57,915 bases of DNA, from the NCBI GenBank assembly GCA_019638695.1, contig JAHBTG010000011.1:1-57915 (forward strand). The letters are read 5' to 3'. Numbering within the stretch: the stretch's first letter is position 1; every line of letters begins with the position of its first letter. This document shows, piece by piece, positions 1 to 8,335 of the stretch. This DNA is from Bacteroidota bacterium. Its GTDB lineage: Bacteria; Bacteroidota; Bacteroidia; J057; JAJTIE01. The notes under the pieces were generated by a model. The model saw only the letters and a program-made list of their open reading frames with translations, was not told where the DNA came from and ran no database searches. A program made the position numbers and the translations under genes.

Positions 1-388
1 CCCCCCCGTTTACACTGACCTCTACCCTGCCCAGGGTATTTTCTATACCAAACCAATGGTGGTCAAAGCGGATAAAGGCAGTGGTGCGGCCTGTGAAATC
101 CAGTGCAGGCGTTTCGAGCGCAGCGCGGTTGCCTACCGATCCGGCACCCAGCGCCTGGTCATCAAACACCGCATAGCTCCCCCCGGTGCCAAAGGAAGGC
201 GCGGAACGGAAGGTCCACCCCTGGCTACCCTGCAGGATATTATTGGTCCACCCGGCGGGCAATACGCCAGACGTAAAATCTTCGCGCAGGAGAATATCGG
301 CTTTGGCATTTGGGCCAATAGTCCAAACAACCAGAAAAGCCAAAACCCATTTACAAAATGAATATTTGGCAAAACTTAATACTTGCAT
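1..388 (-). CDS. Secreted protein, N-terminal part only (runs off the window)
   Basis: An open frame of 129 codons runs from an ATG at 388 to the left edge, so only the N-terminus is present. The first ~34 residues form a signal peptide: MQVLSFAKYSF, then a hydrophobic core with VLAFLVVWTIG, then a likely cleavage after NAKA. The mature part begins DILLREDFTSGVLPAGWT and continues with ALDFTGRTTAFIRFDHHWF. A start of the type EDF..G.LP.GW followed by a beta-rich TPALD segment is typical of the MAM-like/choice-of-anchor modules at the beginning of large exported Bacteroidota proteins. The C-terminus, where a type IX sorting domain might sit, is outside the window. The frame is seen directly; the domain family is inferred from pattern. 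Confidence 0.7.
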   Translation of the reverse strand, partial: MQVLSFAKYSFCKWVLAFLVVWTIGPNAKADILLREDFTSGVLPAGWTNNILQGSQGWTFRSAPSFGTGGSYAVFDDQALGAGSVGNRAALETPALDFTGRTTAFIRFDHHWFGIENTLGRVEVSVNGG

Positions 389-573
389 TCTTTTTAATAA
401 AAAGTGCACTAAATGCCTGGCAGAAATGGTCATGAGAAGAATTTGAGAGATTTCTCTAAACAATTCCGCAATTTAGAATAAACATAAACTAATGGCAATA
501 TGTTGCCCGCCAACCTGGTAATTCCCCCAGCGAACCTTGTCATTTGCCGCACCAACGGGATGCAGCAAAGAGG
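389..573. other. Intergenic, no gene seen
   Basis: AT-rich gap between two minus-strand genes. It should hold the promoter of the truncated secreted gene at the left edge, but I find no clean TTG/TAnnTTTG pair. A short palindrome AGAGATTTCTCT lies near 450. No convincing terminator was found after the S74 gene. Confidence 0.4.
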
Positions 574-3132
574 CTATTGTTTGACCGACTGCGCACCCAT
601 CAGATATTCCAGGCGCTCCAGGCGGGCTCTCAGCTCGGCATTCTCCTGCTCCAGCTGTTGCAGACGCTGTTTATCGGGCTGCTGGCCGCAGGTACTCACC
701 TGGGCTTTCAGGGTTTCTATTTCCCGGTTCTGCTCCTTGATGGCATTGAGCATGGCCCACAGGATAGGGTCCTGGTTCAGCATCAGGTAGCCCTCCGCAT
801 TGGTGGTAACGGCCTCCGGGATCACTTTCTGTACATCCTGGGCCATAAAGCCGGTGTATTGCATGCCGTCTTCGTTATTCAGGCCATGCTTGCCATTATA
901 GCTATAGACTACGGGCTCCAGGGCCAGTACCTCGTGCAAACCGCGGGTGTAGTTGCCGTGCAGGTGCTTGAGGCGGGCATCTGAGAACGTGGCCCAGCTG
1001 CCGCCACCCGTTTTGCTGGCATTGCCGTTGACGCTCAGCTGCATATCCGGCGCAGTGGTGCCTATGCCTACCCGGTGATTGTCGGTCACGGTCATGGAGA
1101 TGACCTGATAACGCACATTGGCGCGTATGGAGAAATCCCTGCCAGCCCCGCGGCTGCTGATCCCTCCGCCATATCCATCGCAGTTGCACCCAAACCACGC
1201 AAAGCCATTGGTGATACCCACGGTATATACCTGCCCGGCTATTACAGGAATCGGTGTGGCCAGGGGGTGGTTGAGCTGGCCGGAAGAATAAGAGCCGCTG
1301 AAGGTAGTCAGCACCGGGCCGCCGGTACCTTCGCCTTCATATATGGTAAAAGTCTGGGAACCACTGCTCCCCCAATACATGCCAACAGAGACCAGCATGC
1401 CGGAAGTATTGATGGTAAACGACTGCCATTCCGGAGTAGAGGCATTGCCATTGGGATAGGCACTAGCCGACATATAGTTCACATCCTGGGTAACGGTCAC
1501 AGCCACATCTCCCACCTGCATCAATACGTTGGGGCTAGGGGCAATGACTCCGATGCCTACAGAACCGCCGCCGGTGGCGTTCAATACCAGGTTCTCGCTG
1601 GTACCGGTAGTGCGCATTTCATAAGTAGCGCTGGCAACCCCGCCCTGTATCATACCGGGCAGCCCGGCGCCGGGTTCTATGAAGATCTTGCTGCCGCCGC
1701 TCAGGTGCAGCGCCTCCGTAGGGGTTATCCCCACGCCCAGGTTGCCCCGCACATAGGTGAGGCCGTCACTGCCGCGCACACTGAAGTTGAGCTGTTCCGA
1801 GCTATTCTCAAAAAGGATACCCTGGCTACCGGCATTAGTGGTGCGCAGGCGAATGGCATGCTGCGAGAAACCGGCCCCGGCCACGGCATTCCCGCCTGCC
1901 AGGCTCTTGCCCGTGCCGCTCTGCCCCATGTAGATGCCCCAGTTAGAATCGCTAGCCATCCACATATAGATCCCGCGACTACTCCCGCCGTCTACGCTGT
2001 TCTGCACAACGTAGTGGCCGTCTACCAGCACATCTCCACCCACATGCAGCTTGGCGGCGGGGGCAACGCCTATGCCTACGTTAGTGCCGTTGTCCAGGAT
2101 CTGGCTATTCCCCATCATGCCGCCGCCGGTGTATTTCACTACGGTATTGGCAGTGCCCGTGGCTGACAGCGGCAGGGTACTCCAGGTATTCCAGGTGGCG
2201 GCATCCGGCAGGCCGGTACGGTGGTAGATACCATCCGCCGCAAAGAACAACTGGCTGAAATAGCCGCCGCTATTATCATTCCAGGGCGCTATGGTCATCA
2301 GGCCGCCAAAAGTGCTGGCGCCGGGCGCACCAATGGCCGTGCGTTCTTTGAAGGCCAGCGCCATTTCATTATCAAAGGTACTGGGCGCATCATTCACCGC
2401 CCGTGTATCCGGGATATTGATGCGGCCATAGAAATCGCCGGGGGCGGTGACGCTGCCGGTGGCCACCACATTGCCACTGACGGCAATATTACCCGCCACC
2501 TCCAAGCGCTGGGTGGGGGATGCCGTGCCTATGCCCAGTCTTTTGGCGGTATTATCCCAATGCAGCTCCGTGGGGCCATACAGGTCGGTTGACGCATTCC
2601 AGACCGCCAGCTTAGTGGTAACGCCCGTACCGGTAAGACCCGGGGCCGGGAACTGCCAGCTGGCCACGCCATTGACATCACTGGTCAGCACCTTACCGGT
2701 GGCCTGTGTGCCATCCACCAGCCGGAAACTGCCCACCACATGCAGGCGGGCAGAAGGAGTACTGATGCCTATACCCACATTATCCGTTCCATTGACCAGG
2801 TAAGCATTCCCCGGTGTGCGGTCCCACACCAGGGGAGCCGCGGTACCGCTCTGCACCTGGTCCCAACCACTGCCATTCCATACATACAGCTTACCCGCTA
2901 CCGTATCCGCCACCACCAGGCCCTGGTGATAGGGCGCGAGGGAACCGGCCAATGCGGTACGCTGTGCGGTGCCCACTTTGGGTAATAACAAGCCCCGGGG
3001 AGTGGTGGTATTCTTCAGCTCCAGCACCGCATGTGTATTGGGCGCAGCGGTGCCGATACCCACTTGTGCCCGGGCAGTTACCCAGCAACTCAAAAACAAC
3101 GCAAGGAATAACCCTAACTTGATGAAGGACAT
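574..3132 (-). CDS. Secreted tail-fibre-like protein with C-terminal S74 chaperone domain (copy 1)
   Basis: 852-residue exported protein. I start at the ATG at 3132 because the signal peptide MSFIKLGLFLALFLSCWVTARA follows directly; an upstream ATG at 3174 would add 14 residues. After the signal peptide comes an N-terminal module (VGIGTAAPNTHAVLEL...GLLLPKVG), then about six stalk-like repeats of the form NVGIG..P...L.V.G. A pyocin-knob-like segment lies near residues 237-323 (ends TWNTWSTL), followed by a beta-sandwich segment. The C-terminus carries a peptidase S74 domain (intramolecular chaperone of endosialidase) with FSDARLKHL, DPILWAMLNAIKEQN and a coiled coil. In this family the chaperone folds a trimeric fibre and cleaves itself off before the Ser of SD.R.K; that Ser (about residue 717) and the Lys are present. 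Likely surface adhesin or fibre. Paralogue of the next gene. Confidence 0.85.
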   Translation of the reverse strand: MSFIKLGLFLALFLSCWVTARAQVGIGTAAPNTHAVLELKNTTTPRGLLLPKVGTAQRTALAGSLAPYHQGLVVADTVAGKLYVWNGSGWDQVQSGTAAPLVWDRTPGNAYLVNGTDNVGIGISTPSARLHVVGSFRLVDGTQATGKVLTSDVNGVASWQFPAPGLTGTGVTTKLAVWNASTDLYGPTELHWDNTAKRLGIGTASPTQRLEVAGNIAVSGNVVATGSVTAPGDFYGRINIPDTRAVNDAPSTFDNEMALAFKERTAIGAPGASTFGGLMTIAPWNDNSGGYFSQLFFAADGIYHRTGLPDAATWNTWSTLPLSATGTANTVVKYTGGGMMGNSQILDNGTNVGIGVAPAAKLHVGGDVLVDGHYVVQNSVDGGSSRGIYMWMASDSNWGIYMGQSGTGKSLAGGNAVAGAGFSQHAIRLRTTNAGSQGILFENSSEQLNFSVRGSDGLTYVRGNLGVGITPTEALHLSGGSKIFIEPGAGLPGMIQGGVASATYEMRTTGTSENLVLNATGGGSVGIGVIAPSPNVLMQVGDVAVTVTQDVNYMSASAYPNGNASTPEWQSFTINTSGMLVSVGMYWGSSGSQTFTIYEGEGTGGPVLTTFSGSYSSGQLNHPLATPIPVIAGQVYTVGITNGFAWFGCNCDGYGGGISSRGAGRDFSIRANVRYQVISMTVTDNHRVGIGTTAPDMQLSVNGNASKTGGGSWATFSDARLKHLHGNYTRGLHEVLALEPVVYSYNGKHGLNNEDGMQYTGFMAQDVQKVIPEAVTTNAEGYLMLNQDPILWAMLNAIKEQNREIETLKAQVSTCGQQPDKQRLQQLEQENAELRARLERLEYLMGAQSVKQ
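726..1032. repeat. Direct repeat, copy A (S74 coding region)
   Basis: This 307-bp stretch, encoding most of the S74 domain of copy 1, aligns without gaps to 3353-3659 (constant offset 2627) with only scattered substitutions. It indicates a recent duplication or gene conversion of the chaperone-coding end. Confidence 0.8.
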
Positions 3133-3257
3133 GGTAGCTTGGTTAGGTAAATTTCTGACCTTGAAATTACGCATAAATCCAAGCCGTCCAATCCTCTGCG
3201 CAATTTTGGGCTGGTTATGGCATGTTCCGGCCGGGGGACAGACCGACTTATCCCCCG

Positions 3258-6140
3258 CTATTTCTGCGCCGACTGCACACCCAGCATTTGCTCCAGGCGT
3301 TCCAGGCGGGACTTCAGCTCGGCATTCTCCTGCTGCAACTGGTGCACCTGCTGGTTCTGCTCCTTGATGGCGTTGAGCATGGCCCAGAGGATAGGGTCCT
3401 GGTTCAGCATCAGGTAACCCTCTGCATTGGTGGTAACAGCCTCCGGGATCACTTTCTGCACATCCTGGGCCATAAAACCGGTATGACGCCTGCCGTCCTC
3501 ATGATTCAGGCCATTCCTGCCGTTGTAACTGTAGATCACGGGATCCAGCGCCAGGATCTCCTTCAAACCACGGGTATAGTTGCCATGCAGGTGCTTGAGG
3601 CGGGCATCTGAGAACGTGGCCCAGCTGCCGCCGCCCACCTTGCTGGCATTGCCGTTGACCGAGAAGGTAACATCCGGCACATTGGTATTGATACCCACCC
3701 TGCCATTGGGCCCGCTCACAAAAAGCGGACTGGTGGGCTGGCTCAGGTAGGTTTTGAAGGTCATATCTGCATTGCCGCTATTGAAAGAGCATTGCCCGCC
3801 TGCGTAGGTACCCGAGCCAAATCCATAGCGCGCACCGCCACCGTTAATGATCTGCATAGTGTATTGCTGACCAGCCGTAACACTAAGCGGCATAGCCAGG
3901 TAGGCAATGCCCAGTGGCGCCTTGAAGCCCGAGGCACTGGTGAGCAAAGCCCCCCCGGTACCCACACCGGCATAGATATTGAGACTAAAACCGGCCCCTA
4001 TGTTATCAAAGAATTCCACCCCTATCTGCGTGATAAATCCATTGCCCACTACCGTCCAGGACTGCCAGTATTGCGTGTTATCTCCGCCCCCGGCACCCAC
4101 GCCACTGGTGGGCTGGTTCACATCTATCACGGGCTCTGAGTAACCGGTGATCTCAAAGTGCTTGAGCCCGTTGGCAATGGAGGTATGTTGCATCAGAGAA
4201 CCGCCCATGCGAATATCATCCACCACTTTGACAATGCCATTGCTGGCGGTGGTTCCGCCAGCAGGCGTTTGCCAGGCAGCATTCCCACTGGCATCGCTGG
4301 TCAACACACGGCCAGCGGCCTGGGTGCCGTCTTCCAGCCGCAAATTACCAATCACATGGAGCTTGGCCGAAGGGGCATTCGTACCAATGCCCACATTGCC
4401 GCCGGCAGTATTAATGGACAGATTTGCCCAGGCGCCCAGTGTAGCGTTATGCCCCCCTATGGTGGCCACACCACCCAGCTCGCCCATAATTACCGAAGCG
4501 CTGGTGTAGCCAAAGGCGGCCCCACCCTTCCATGCGCCGGGTTCATTGCTATACCCGCGGATGGAAACTGCCTGGCCATCCGCGGCCGGTGCTTCACCCA
4601 CTGATAACCGGTGTAGCCCGGGGTTGGTGTTGGCGATACCCACACGCCCCAGGTGGTTGATCCACATGCGCACAGTAGGTACGTTACCGGAGGTGCGGCG
4701 GCCCGCCGGGTCTATACCGCCGCCGCCGGAGGTAGCCAGCCCGATGCCGCCGGAAAAGCCGCCGCCACTGTTGGGGTCCACAGTGGTGATAATCTGGGCA
4801 ATGGAAGCCTCTGCGCTTCCATTGTGACTGCGGAAATCGATGAGGTTATTGCTATACCCCAGCCCGGAAACAAGAGTGCCGTGACGGCGCGTGAGAATAA
4901 TGTCTGCCTTCTCTGTACCATAGGGGATAAACCCGCCCGCATTCCACGTAGCCTGGGCATCCCCCGCTTGGTTGCGGACTATATCTATGGTGCCTTCGGG
5001 TGTAAGGGTACTGAACCCCAGATTATACCCTATGCCCACATTCCCGGTGATTTTGCTGATGCGCATCACAGCGTCAGCACGTCCCAGCTGGCTGCCGGTC
5101 AGGCCGTTCACAAGGGTCCAGAGGTCATTGGTGGAACCGTCACCCATAAGCCCTATGGCAAACTGGCCGGTGGCCCCTTCCAGCACCCCGGCGCCCGTAT
5201 GAAAAGATAAGAATCCATAGCCCGAGGCTGCTGTGCGACCTATCACCAAGCCGTCGTTCCAGTTACCGGCTACTGCCCGTATCACGGCATTGCCATTCAT
5301 TTCCAGGGTAGAAGCCGGCGTAGCAACGCCTATACCCAAACGGCTGTTGGTATTGTCCCAGTGCAGGTTGGCAGGCGCCAACAGGTTACTAACGCTATTC
5401 CACACGGCCAGTTTGTTCGTAGTGCCGGTACCGGTGATCCCGGGAGGCGGCAGGGGCTGCCACGAGGCCAGGCCCGTAGCGTCGCTGGTCAGCACACGGC
5501 CCGAGGCCTGGGTACCGTCGGTCAGCCGAAAGCCCCCGTTAACTTCCAGGCGGGTGCCGGGCGAGGTAGTACCTATGCCCACATTCCCACTGATGGCAAA
5601 GTACATCCAGTTATTACCTACAGCAATAGGGTCGTTATGGCTGTTGGTCTGCAGGGAGAACCTTTTGAGGGTAGGATCCCACTGCAACTGCCCGCCCCTG
5701 TTGCCTGCCTCGCCCACCTGCAGGATACTATAGCCGGTGGCCTGGCGTATCTCCAGCCGGGAAACGGGCGTATTGGTACCTATACCCACATTATCCGTTG
5801 CATTGAGCAGGAACACATTACCGGCCACACGATCCCAGGCCAATGGAGCCGGCGCACCGCTCAGCACCTGCTCCCAGGCACTGCCATTCCACATATACAA
5901 TTTACCGGCAACCGTATCTGCCACCACCATACCCTGGTGATAAGGCGTCAAAGAGCCGGCCAGCACAGTACGCTGAGTGGTACCTACCTTGGGTAGCAGC
6001 AGCCCACGAGGTGTAACCGAGTTCTTGAGCTCCAGTACGGCATGGGTATTGGGGCTGGCAGTCCCAATGCCCACTTGCGCCTGAACATGACCCAAACAAC
6101 AGAAGCCGGCCAGGAGCAAGCAAAATTTAGCCAAACGCAT
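3258..6140 (-). CDS. Secreted tail-fibre-like protein with C-terminal S74 chaperone domain (copy 2)
   Basis: 960-residue paralogue of the preceding S74 gene, in tandem on the same strand with a 125-bp gap. Signal peptide MRLAKFCLLLAGFCCLGHVQA, then the same N-terminal module (VGIGTASPNTHAVLEL, GLLLPKVG, LYMWNGSAWEQV). About eight stalk repeats follow, such as GNVGIGTTSPGTRLEVNG and GNVGIGTNAPSAKLHVIG. The S74 domain starts at FSDARLKHL, with the putative self-cleavage Ser near residue 844, and ends in a heptad-rich coiled coil (HQLQQENAELKSRLERLE). A beta-sandwich segment containing YWQSWTV precedes the S74 domain in both copies. The N- and C-terminal modules are highly similar between copies while the middle differs, as in phage tail fibres that swap binding domains. 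Role: probably trimeric surface adhesin; ligand unknown. Confidence 0.85.
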   Translation of the reverse strand: MRLAKFCLLLAGFCCLGHVQAQVGIGTASPNTHAVLELKNSVTPRGLLLPKVGTTQRTVLAGSLTPYHQGMVVADTVAGKLYMWNGSAWEQVLSGAPAPLAWDRVAGNVFLLNATDNVGIGTNTPVSRLEIRQATGYSILQVGEAGNRGGQLQWDPTLKRFSLQTNSHNDPIAVGNNWMYFAISGNVGIGTTSPGTRLEVNGGFRLTDGTQASGRVLTSDATGLASWQPLPPPGITGTGTTNKLAVWNSVSNLLAPANLHWDNTNSRLGIGVATPASTLEMNGNAVIRAVAGNWNDGLVIGRTAASGYGFLSFHTGAGVLEGATGQFAIGLMGDGSTNDLWTLVNGLTGSQLGRADAVMRISKITGNVGIGYNLGFSTLTPEGTIDIVRNQAGDAQATWNAGGFIPYGTEKADIILTRRHGTLVSGLGYSNNLIDFRSHNGSAEASIAQIITTVDPNSGGGFSGGIGLATSGGGGIDPAGRRTSGNVPTVRMWINHLGRVGIANTNPGLHRLSVGEAPAADGQAVSIRGYSNEPGAWKGGAAFGYTSASVIMGELGGVATIGGHNATLGAWANLSINTAGGNVGIGTNAPSAKLHVIGNLRLEDGTQAAGRVLTSDASGNAAWQTPAGGTTASNGIVKVVDDIRMGGSLMQHTSIANGLKHFEITGYSEPVIDVNQPTSGVGAGGGDNTQYWQSWTVVGNGFITQIGVEFFDNIGAGFSLNIYAGVGTGGALLTSASGFKAPLGIAYLAMPLSVTAGQQYTMQIINGGGARYGFGSGTYAGGQCSFNSGNADMTFKTYLSQPTSPLFVSGPNGRVGINTNVPDVTFSVNGNASKVGGGSWATFSDARLKHLHGNYTRGLKEILALDPVIYSYNGRNGLNHEDGRRHTGFMAQDVQKVIPEAVTTNAEGYLMLNQDPILWAMLNAIKEQNQQVHQLQQENAELKSRLERLEQMLGVQSAQK
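3353..3659. repeat. Direct repeat, copy B (S74 coding region)
   Basis: Partner of 726-1032 within the second S74 gene. The similarity ends just upstream of the chaperone domain, where the fibre bodies of the two proteins diverge. Confidence 0.8.
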
Positions 6141-6267
6141 AGTATAGTTAGTATAGTATATTTTTTATACAAAATCAGACCATGAAAATTACATAAAGGG
6201 CGAACACTTCTTACATTTTTTCGACGAAAAATAAAAGGGCTCCCCTGTGTGCGTTATATCGCCCACT
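6141..6267. promoter_or_regulatory. AT-rich upstream region of the second S74 gene
   Basis: Directly upstream of the ATG at 6140 lie short AGTATA units repeated three times (6141-6160) next to a T-run. This is the probable promoter region of the minus-strand S74 gene. No clean TAnnTTTG box is seen; the nearest, TAATTTTC on the minus strand, has one mismatch. Confidence 0.35.
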
Positions 6268-6291
6268 CTCACGCGGCCGGAGCCGCGTGAG
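6268..6291. repeat. Perfect 10-bp stem-loop
   Basis: CTCACGCGGC (6268-6277) and GCCGCGTGAG (6282-6291) form a perfect stem with loop CGGA. It lies between divergent genes and is not followed by a T-run on either strand, so it is unlikely to be a terminator. First of a series of stem-loops in this gap. Confidence 0.75.
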
Positions 6292-6297
6292 CAAAGT

Positions 6298-6414
6298 ACC
6301 CGTCATGCCGAACTGGTTTCGGCATCCCCGGCCATCTACCTCGAGTGTCATCCTGAGCGGAGCGAAGGATCTCTGCCACCCCCCGTCATGCCGAACTGGT
6401 TTCGGCATGACGGG
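6298..6414. repeat. REP-like palindromic repeats, two copies around a GCGGAGCGAAGGAT core
   Basis: The unit CCCGTCATGCCGAACTGG followed by TTTCGGCAT occurs at 6299-6325 and again at 6382-6409. The second copy closes into a perfect 14-bp stem: 6382-6395 pairs with 6401-6414, loop CTGGT. Between the copies is ATCCTGAGCGGAGCGAAGGAT (6350-6370), itself an imperfect palindrome. Related sequence recurs at 46382-46466 and 51305-51365. This looks like a dispersed intergenic repeat of REP type; no gene is encoded here. Confidence 0.75.
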
Positions 6415-6468
6415 TATGGAAAAGCCTGCCTTGCCGGCACATACAGGGTATAGCCCGGATGCTGTATT

Positions 6469-6642
6469 CGTACTTTTTTCTTGACAAAAAAGTACGCAAA
6501 AAATCAAGGCTGAACAGCAAAAAGGGGAGTCTCCTGTGCTCCGGCGGCCCAAAACAAACTCGGAACCCTGATGGGGTTCCTCAAACAGTGTTTTGGGCTG
6601 TTCGCCTTCGCACAATCGCCTCTTGTTCCCCCTTTTGCTGTT
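6469..6642. repeat. MITE-like or structured-RNA element with nested inverted repeats
   Basis: A perfect 11-bp inverted repeat, CGTACTTTTTT (6469-6479) and AAAAAAGTACG (6486-6496), is followed by a nested fold. AACAGCAAAAAGGGG (6513-6527) pairs with CCCCCTTTTGCTGTT (6628-6642) at 14 of 15 positions. Inside it, GCCCAAAACA (6547-6556) pairs with TGTTTTGGGC (6589-6598), and an apical GGAACCC (6562-6568) pairs with GGGTTCC (6574-6580). The arms nest in order, as in a folded RNA or a small non-autonomous mobile element. It sits between divergent genes, so it is not a shared terminator. No coding potential was recognised. Confidence 0.65.
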
Positions 6643-6821
6643 AGGCCGATTTGGCAGAGATGTATAGCTTGAAGATGGGAAAAGACATCATCCGGTGTAA
6701 ATTGGTATATCATTGCCTTAAAAAGGGTGTCAATAGATATATCATTACCAATCCCTTTGGGATTAAGCTACTTACCCGTAATTTCGCCGGCAGCTACCAT
6801 TACCTTATTATACCCCAACTC

Positions 6822-8213
6822 ATGAATACTTTTGACCTTATTGTCATAGGCAGCGGCCCCGGGGGCTATGTAGCCGCCATCCGTGCCAGCCAGCTGGGCC
6901 TCAAAACCGCCGTTGTAGAGCGCGAAAACCTGGGGGGCATCTGTCTCAACTGGGGATGTATCCCCACCAAGGCCCTGCTCAAAACCGCGGAAGTAGCCGA
7001 CTATTTCGGCCATGCCAAGGACTACGGCTTCAGCAGCGCCTCCTTCAAGAATGACTTTGGGGCCACGGTGCAACGCAGCCGCGGTGCCGCCGAGCAAATG
7101 AGCGGAGGGGTCAAGTTCCTCATGAAGAAGAACAACATTACGGTCATAGAAGGCACCGCCAGGCTGAACAAGCAAAAGCAGGTGAATGTGACCGACAAGG
7201 CCGGCAAAACTACGGCCTACACCGCCAAGCATATCATCATAGCCACCGGCGGCCGCAGCCGCAACCTGCCGGGCATGGAGATCGACGGCAAGCTGATCAT
7301 CGGCTATCGCGAAGCGCTTACCCTATCCGCACAGCCCAAGAAAATGATCGTCATGGGCAGCGGCGCCATAGGTACGGAGTTTGCCTATTTCTACAATGCC
7401 ATTGGTACGGAAGTGACCCTTATTGAATACCTGGACCGCATTGTACCCCTGGAAGATGCCGATGTGAGCAAGGAACTGGAGAAGCTCTACAAAAAGCGGG
7501 GCATGGGCATCATGACCGCCAGTAAGGTCACCAAGGTGGAGAAGCTGGCCAAAGGTGTAAAAGTGCACGTGGAAACCAAGAAAGGCACCGAAGTGCTGGA
7601 AGCCGACGTGCTGCTCTCGGCCGTAGGGGTCATAGCCAATATTGAGAACCTGGGCCTGGAAGAACTGGGCATCAAAACCAGTAATGGCAAGATCGATACG
7701 GATGCATACTACAAGACTAATGTGGAGGGCATCTATGCTATTGGCGATTGTACGCACGGACCCGCGCTGGCGCATGTGGCTTCTGCCGAGGGCATCACCT
7801 GCGTGGAGAAGATCGCCGGGCATCATCCCGAAGCCATTGACTATGGCAACATCCCCAACTGTACTTACTGCCAGCCAGAGATTGCCTCCGTGGGTCTTAC
7901 CGAAGCCAAGGCCAAGGAAGCAGGCTATACCCTCAAAATAGGCAAGTTTCCCTTCACCGCCAGCGGCAAGGCAACCGCCGCCGGCAAACGCGACGGGTTT
8001 GTAAAGCTGGTGTTCGACGCCAAATACGGTGAACTGCTGGGCGCTCATATGATTGGCGCAGGGGTAACGGACATGATAGCCGAGCTGGTGCTGGCCCGCA
8101 AGCTGGAGACCACCGGCCACGAGATCATTAAGGCTGTGCACCCGCACCCCACCATGAGCGAAGCCGTTATGGAAGCTGCTGCTGCTGCCTACGGAGAGGT
8201 CATTCACCTCTAA
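6822..8213 (+). CDS. lpdA: Dihydrolipoyl dehydrogenase (E3)
   Basis: 463-residue flavoprotein that reoxidises the dihydrolipoyl groups of 2-oxoacid dehydrogenase complexes using NAD. The N-terminus has the FAD-binding GSGPGG motif (residues 11-16). The redox disulfide is GGICLNWGCIPTK with Cys41 and Cys46. A second NAD-binding GSGAIGTEFAYF motif follows, then the FAD-contact IYAIGDC, and the C-terminal active-site His in HPHPTMSEA. The length is normal for the family. I start at the ATG giving MNTFDLIVIG; the frame is open 57 codons further upstream but that extension is not family-like. No E1/E2 gene is adjacent, so it may be shared by several complexes. A good terminator follows. Confidence 0.95.
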   Translation: MNTFDLIVIGSGPGGYVAAIRASQLGLKTAVVERENLGGICLNWGCIPTKALLKTAEVADYFGHAKDYGFSSASFKNDFGATVQRSRGAAEQMSGGVKFLMKKNNITVIEGTARLNKQKQVNVTDKAGKTTAYTAKHIIIATGGRSRNLPGMEIDGKLIIGYREALTLSAQPKKMIVMGSGAIGTEFAYFYNAIGTEVTLIEYLDRIVPLEDADVSKELEKLYKKRGMGIMTASKVTKVEKLAKGVKVHVETKKGTEVLEADVLLSAVGVIANIENLGLEELGIKTSNGKIDTDAYYKTNVEGIYAIGDCTHGPALAHVASAEGITCVEKIAGHHPEAIDYGNIPNCTYCQPEIASVGLTEAKAKEAGYTLKIGKFPFTASGKATAAGKRDGFVKLVFDAKYGELLGAHMIGAGVTDMIAELVLARKLETTGHEIIKAVHPHPTMSEAVMEAAAAAYGEVIHL

Positions 8214-8234
8214 AACACGGCCAGAACCCCAGGA

Positions 8235-8270
8235 AAAGGCTGCTCCTTAAGGCAGCCTTTTTTGTTTTTT
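8235..8270 (+). terminator. Rho-independent terminator of lpdA
   Basis: AAAGGCTGC (8235-8243) pairs with GCAGCCTTT (8252-8260) around an 8-nt loop, followed directly by a long T-rich tract. Confidence 0.9.
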
Positions 8271-8335
8271 TAAGAACAATGCTTAATGTTGTTAACTAAG
8301 CCTCGTGTTCAGACGAAAAACACCTCTTAAAACCA

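Noticed and set aside
1075-2166. Plus-strand frame inside the first S74 gene
   Set aside because: His/Gly/Ala-rich shadow of the repeat-containing gene.
574-6140. Prophage tail region
   Set aside because: The S74 proteins have signal peptides and no other phage structural, packaging or integrase genes are nearby.
574-6140. CRISPR array
   Set aside because: The repeats are coding stalk units of variable spacing and sequence, not short identical repeats with unique spacers.
6211-6615. Short ORFs in the structured intergenic island
   Set aside because: They read through palindromic repeats on both strands and have no protein-like composition.
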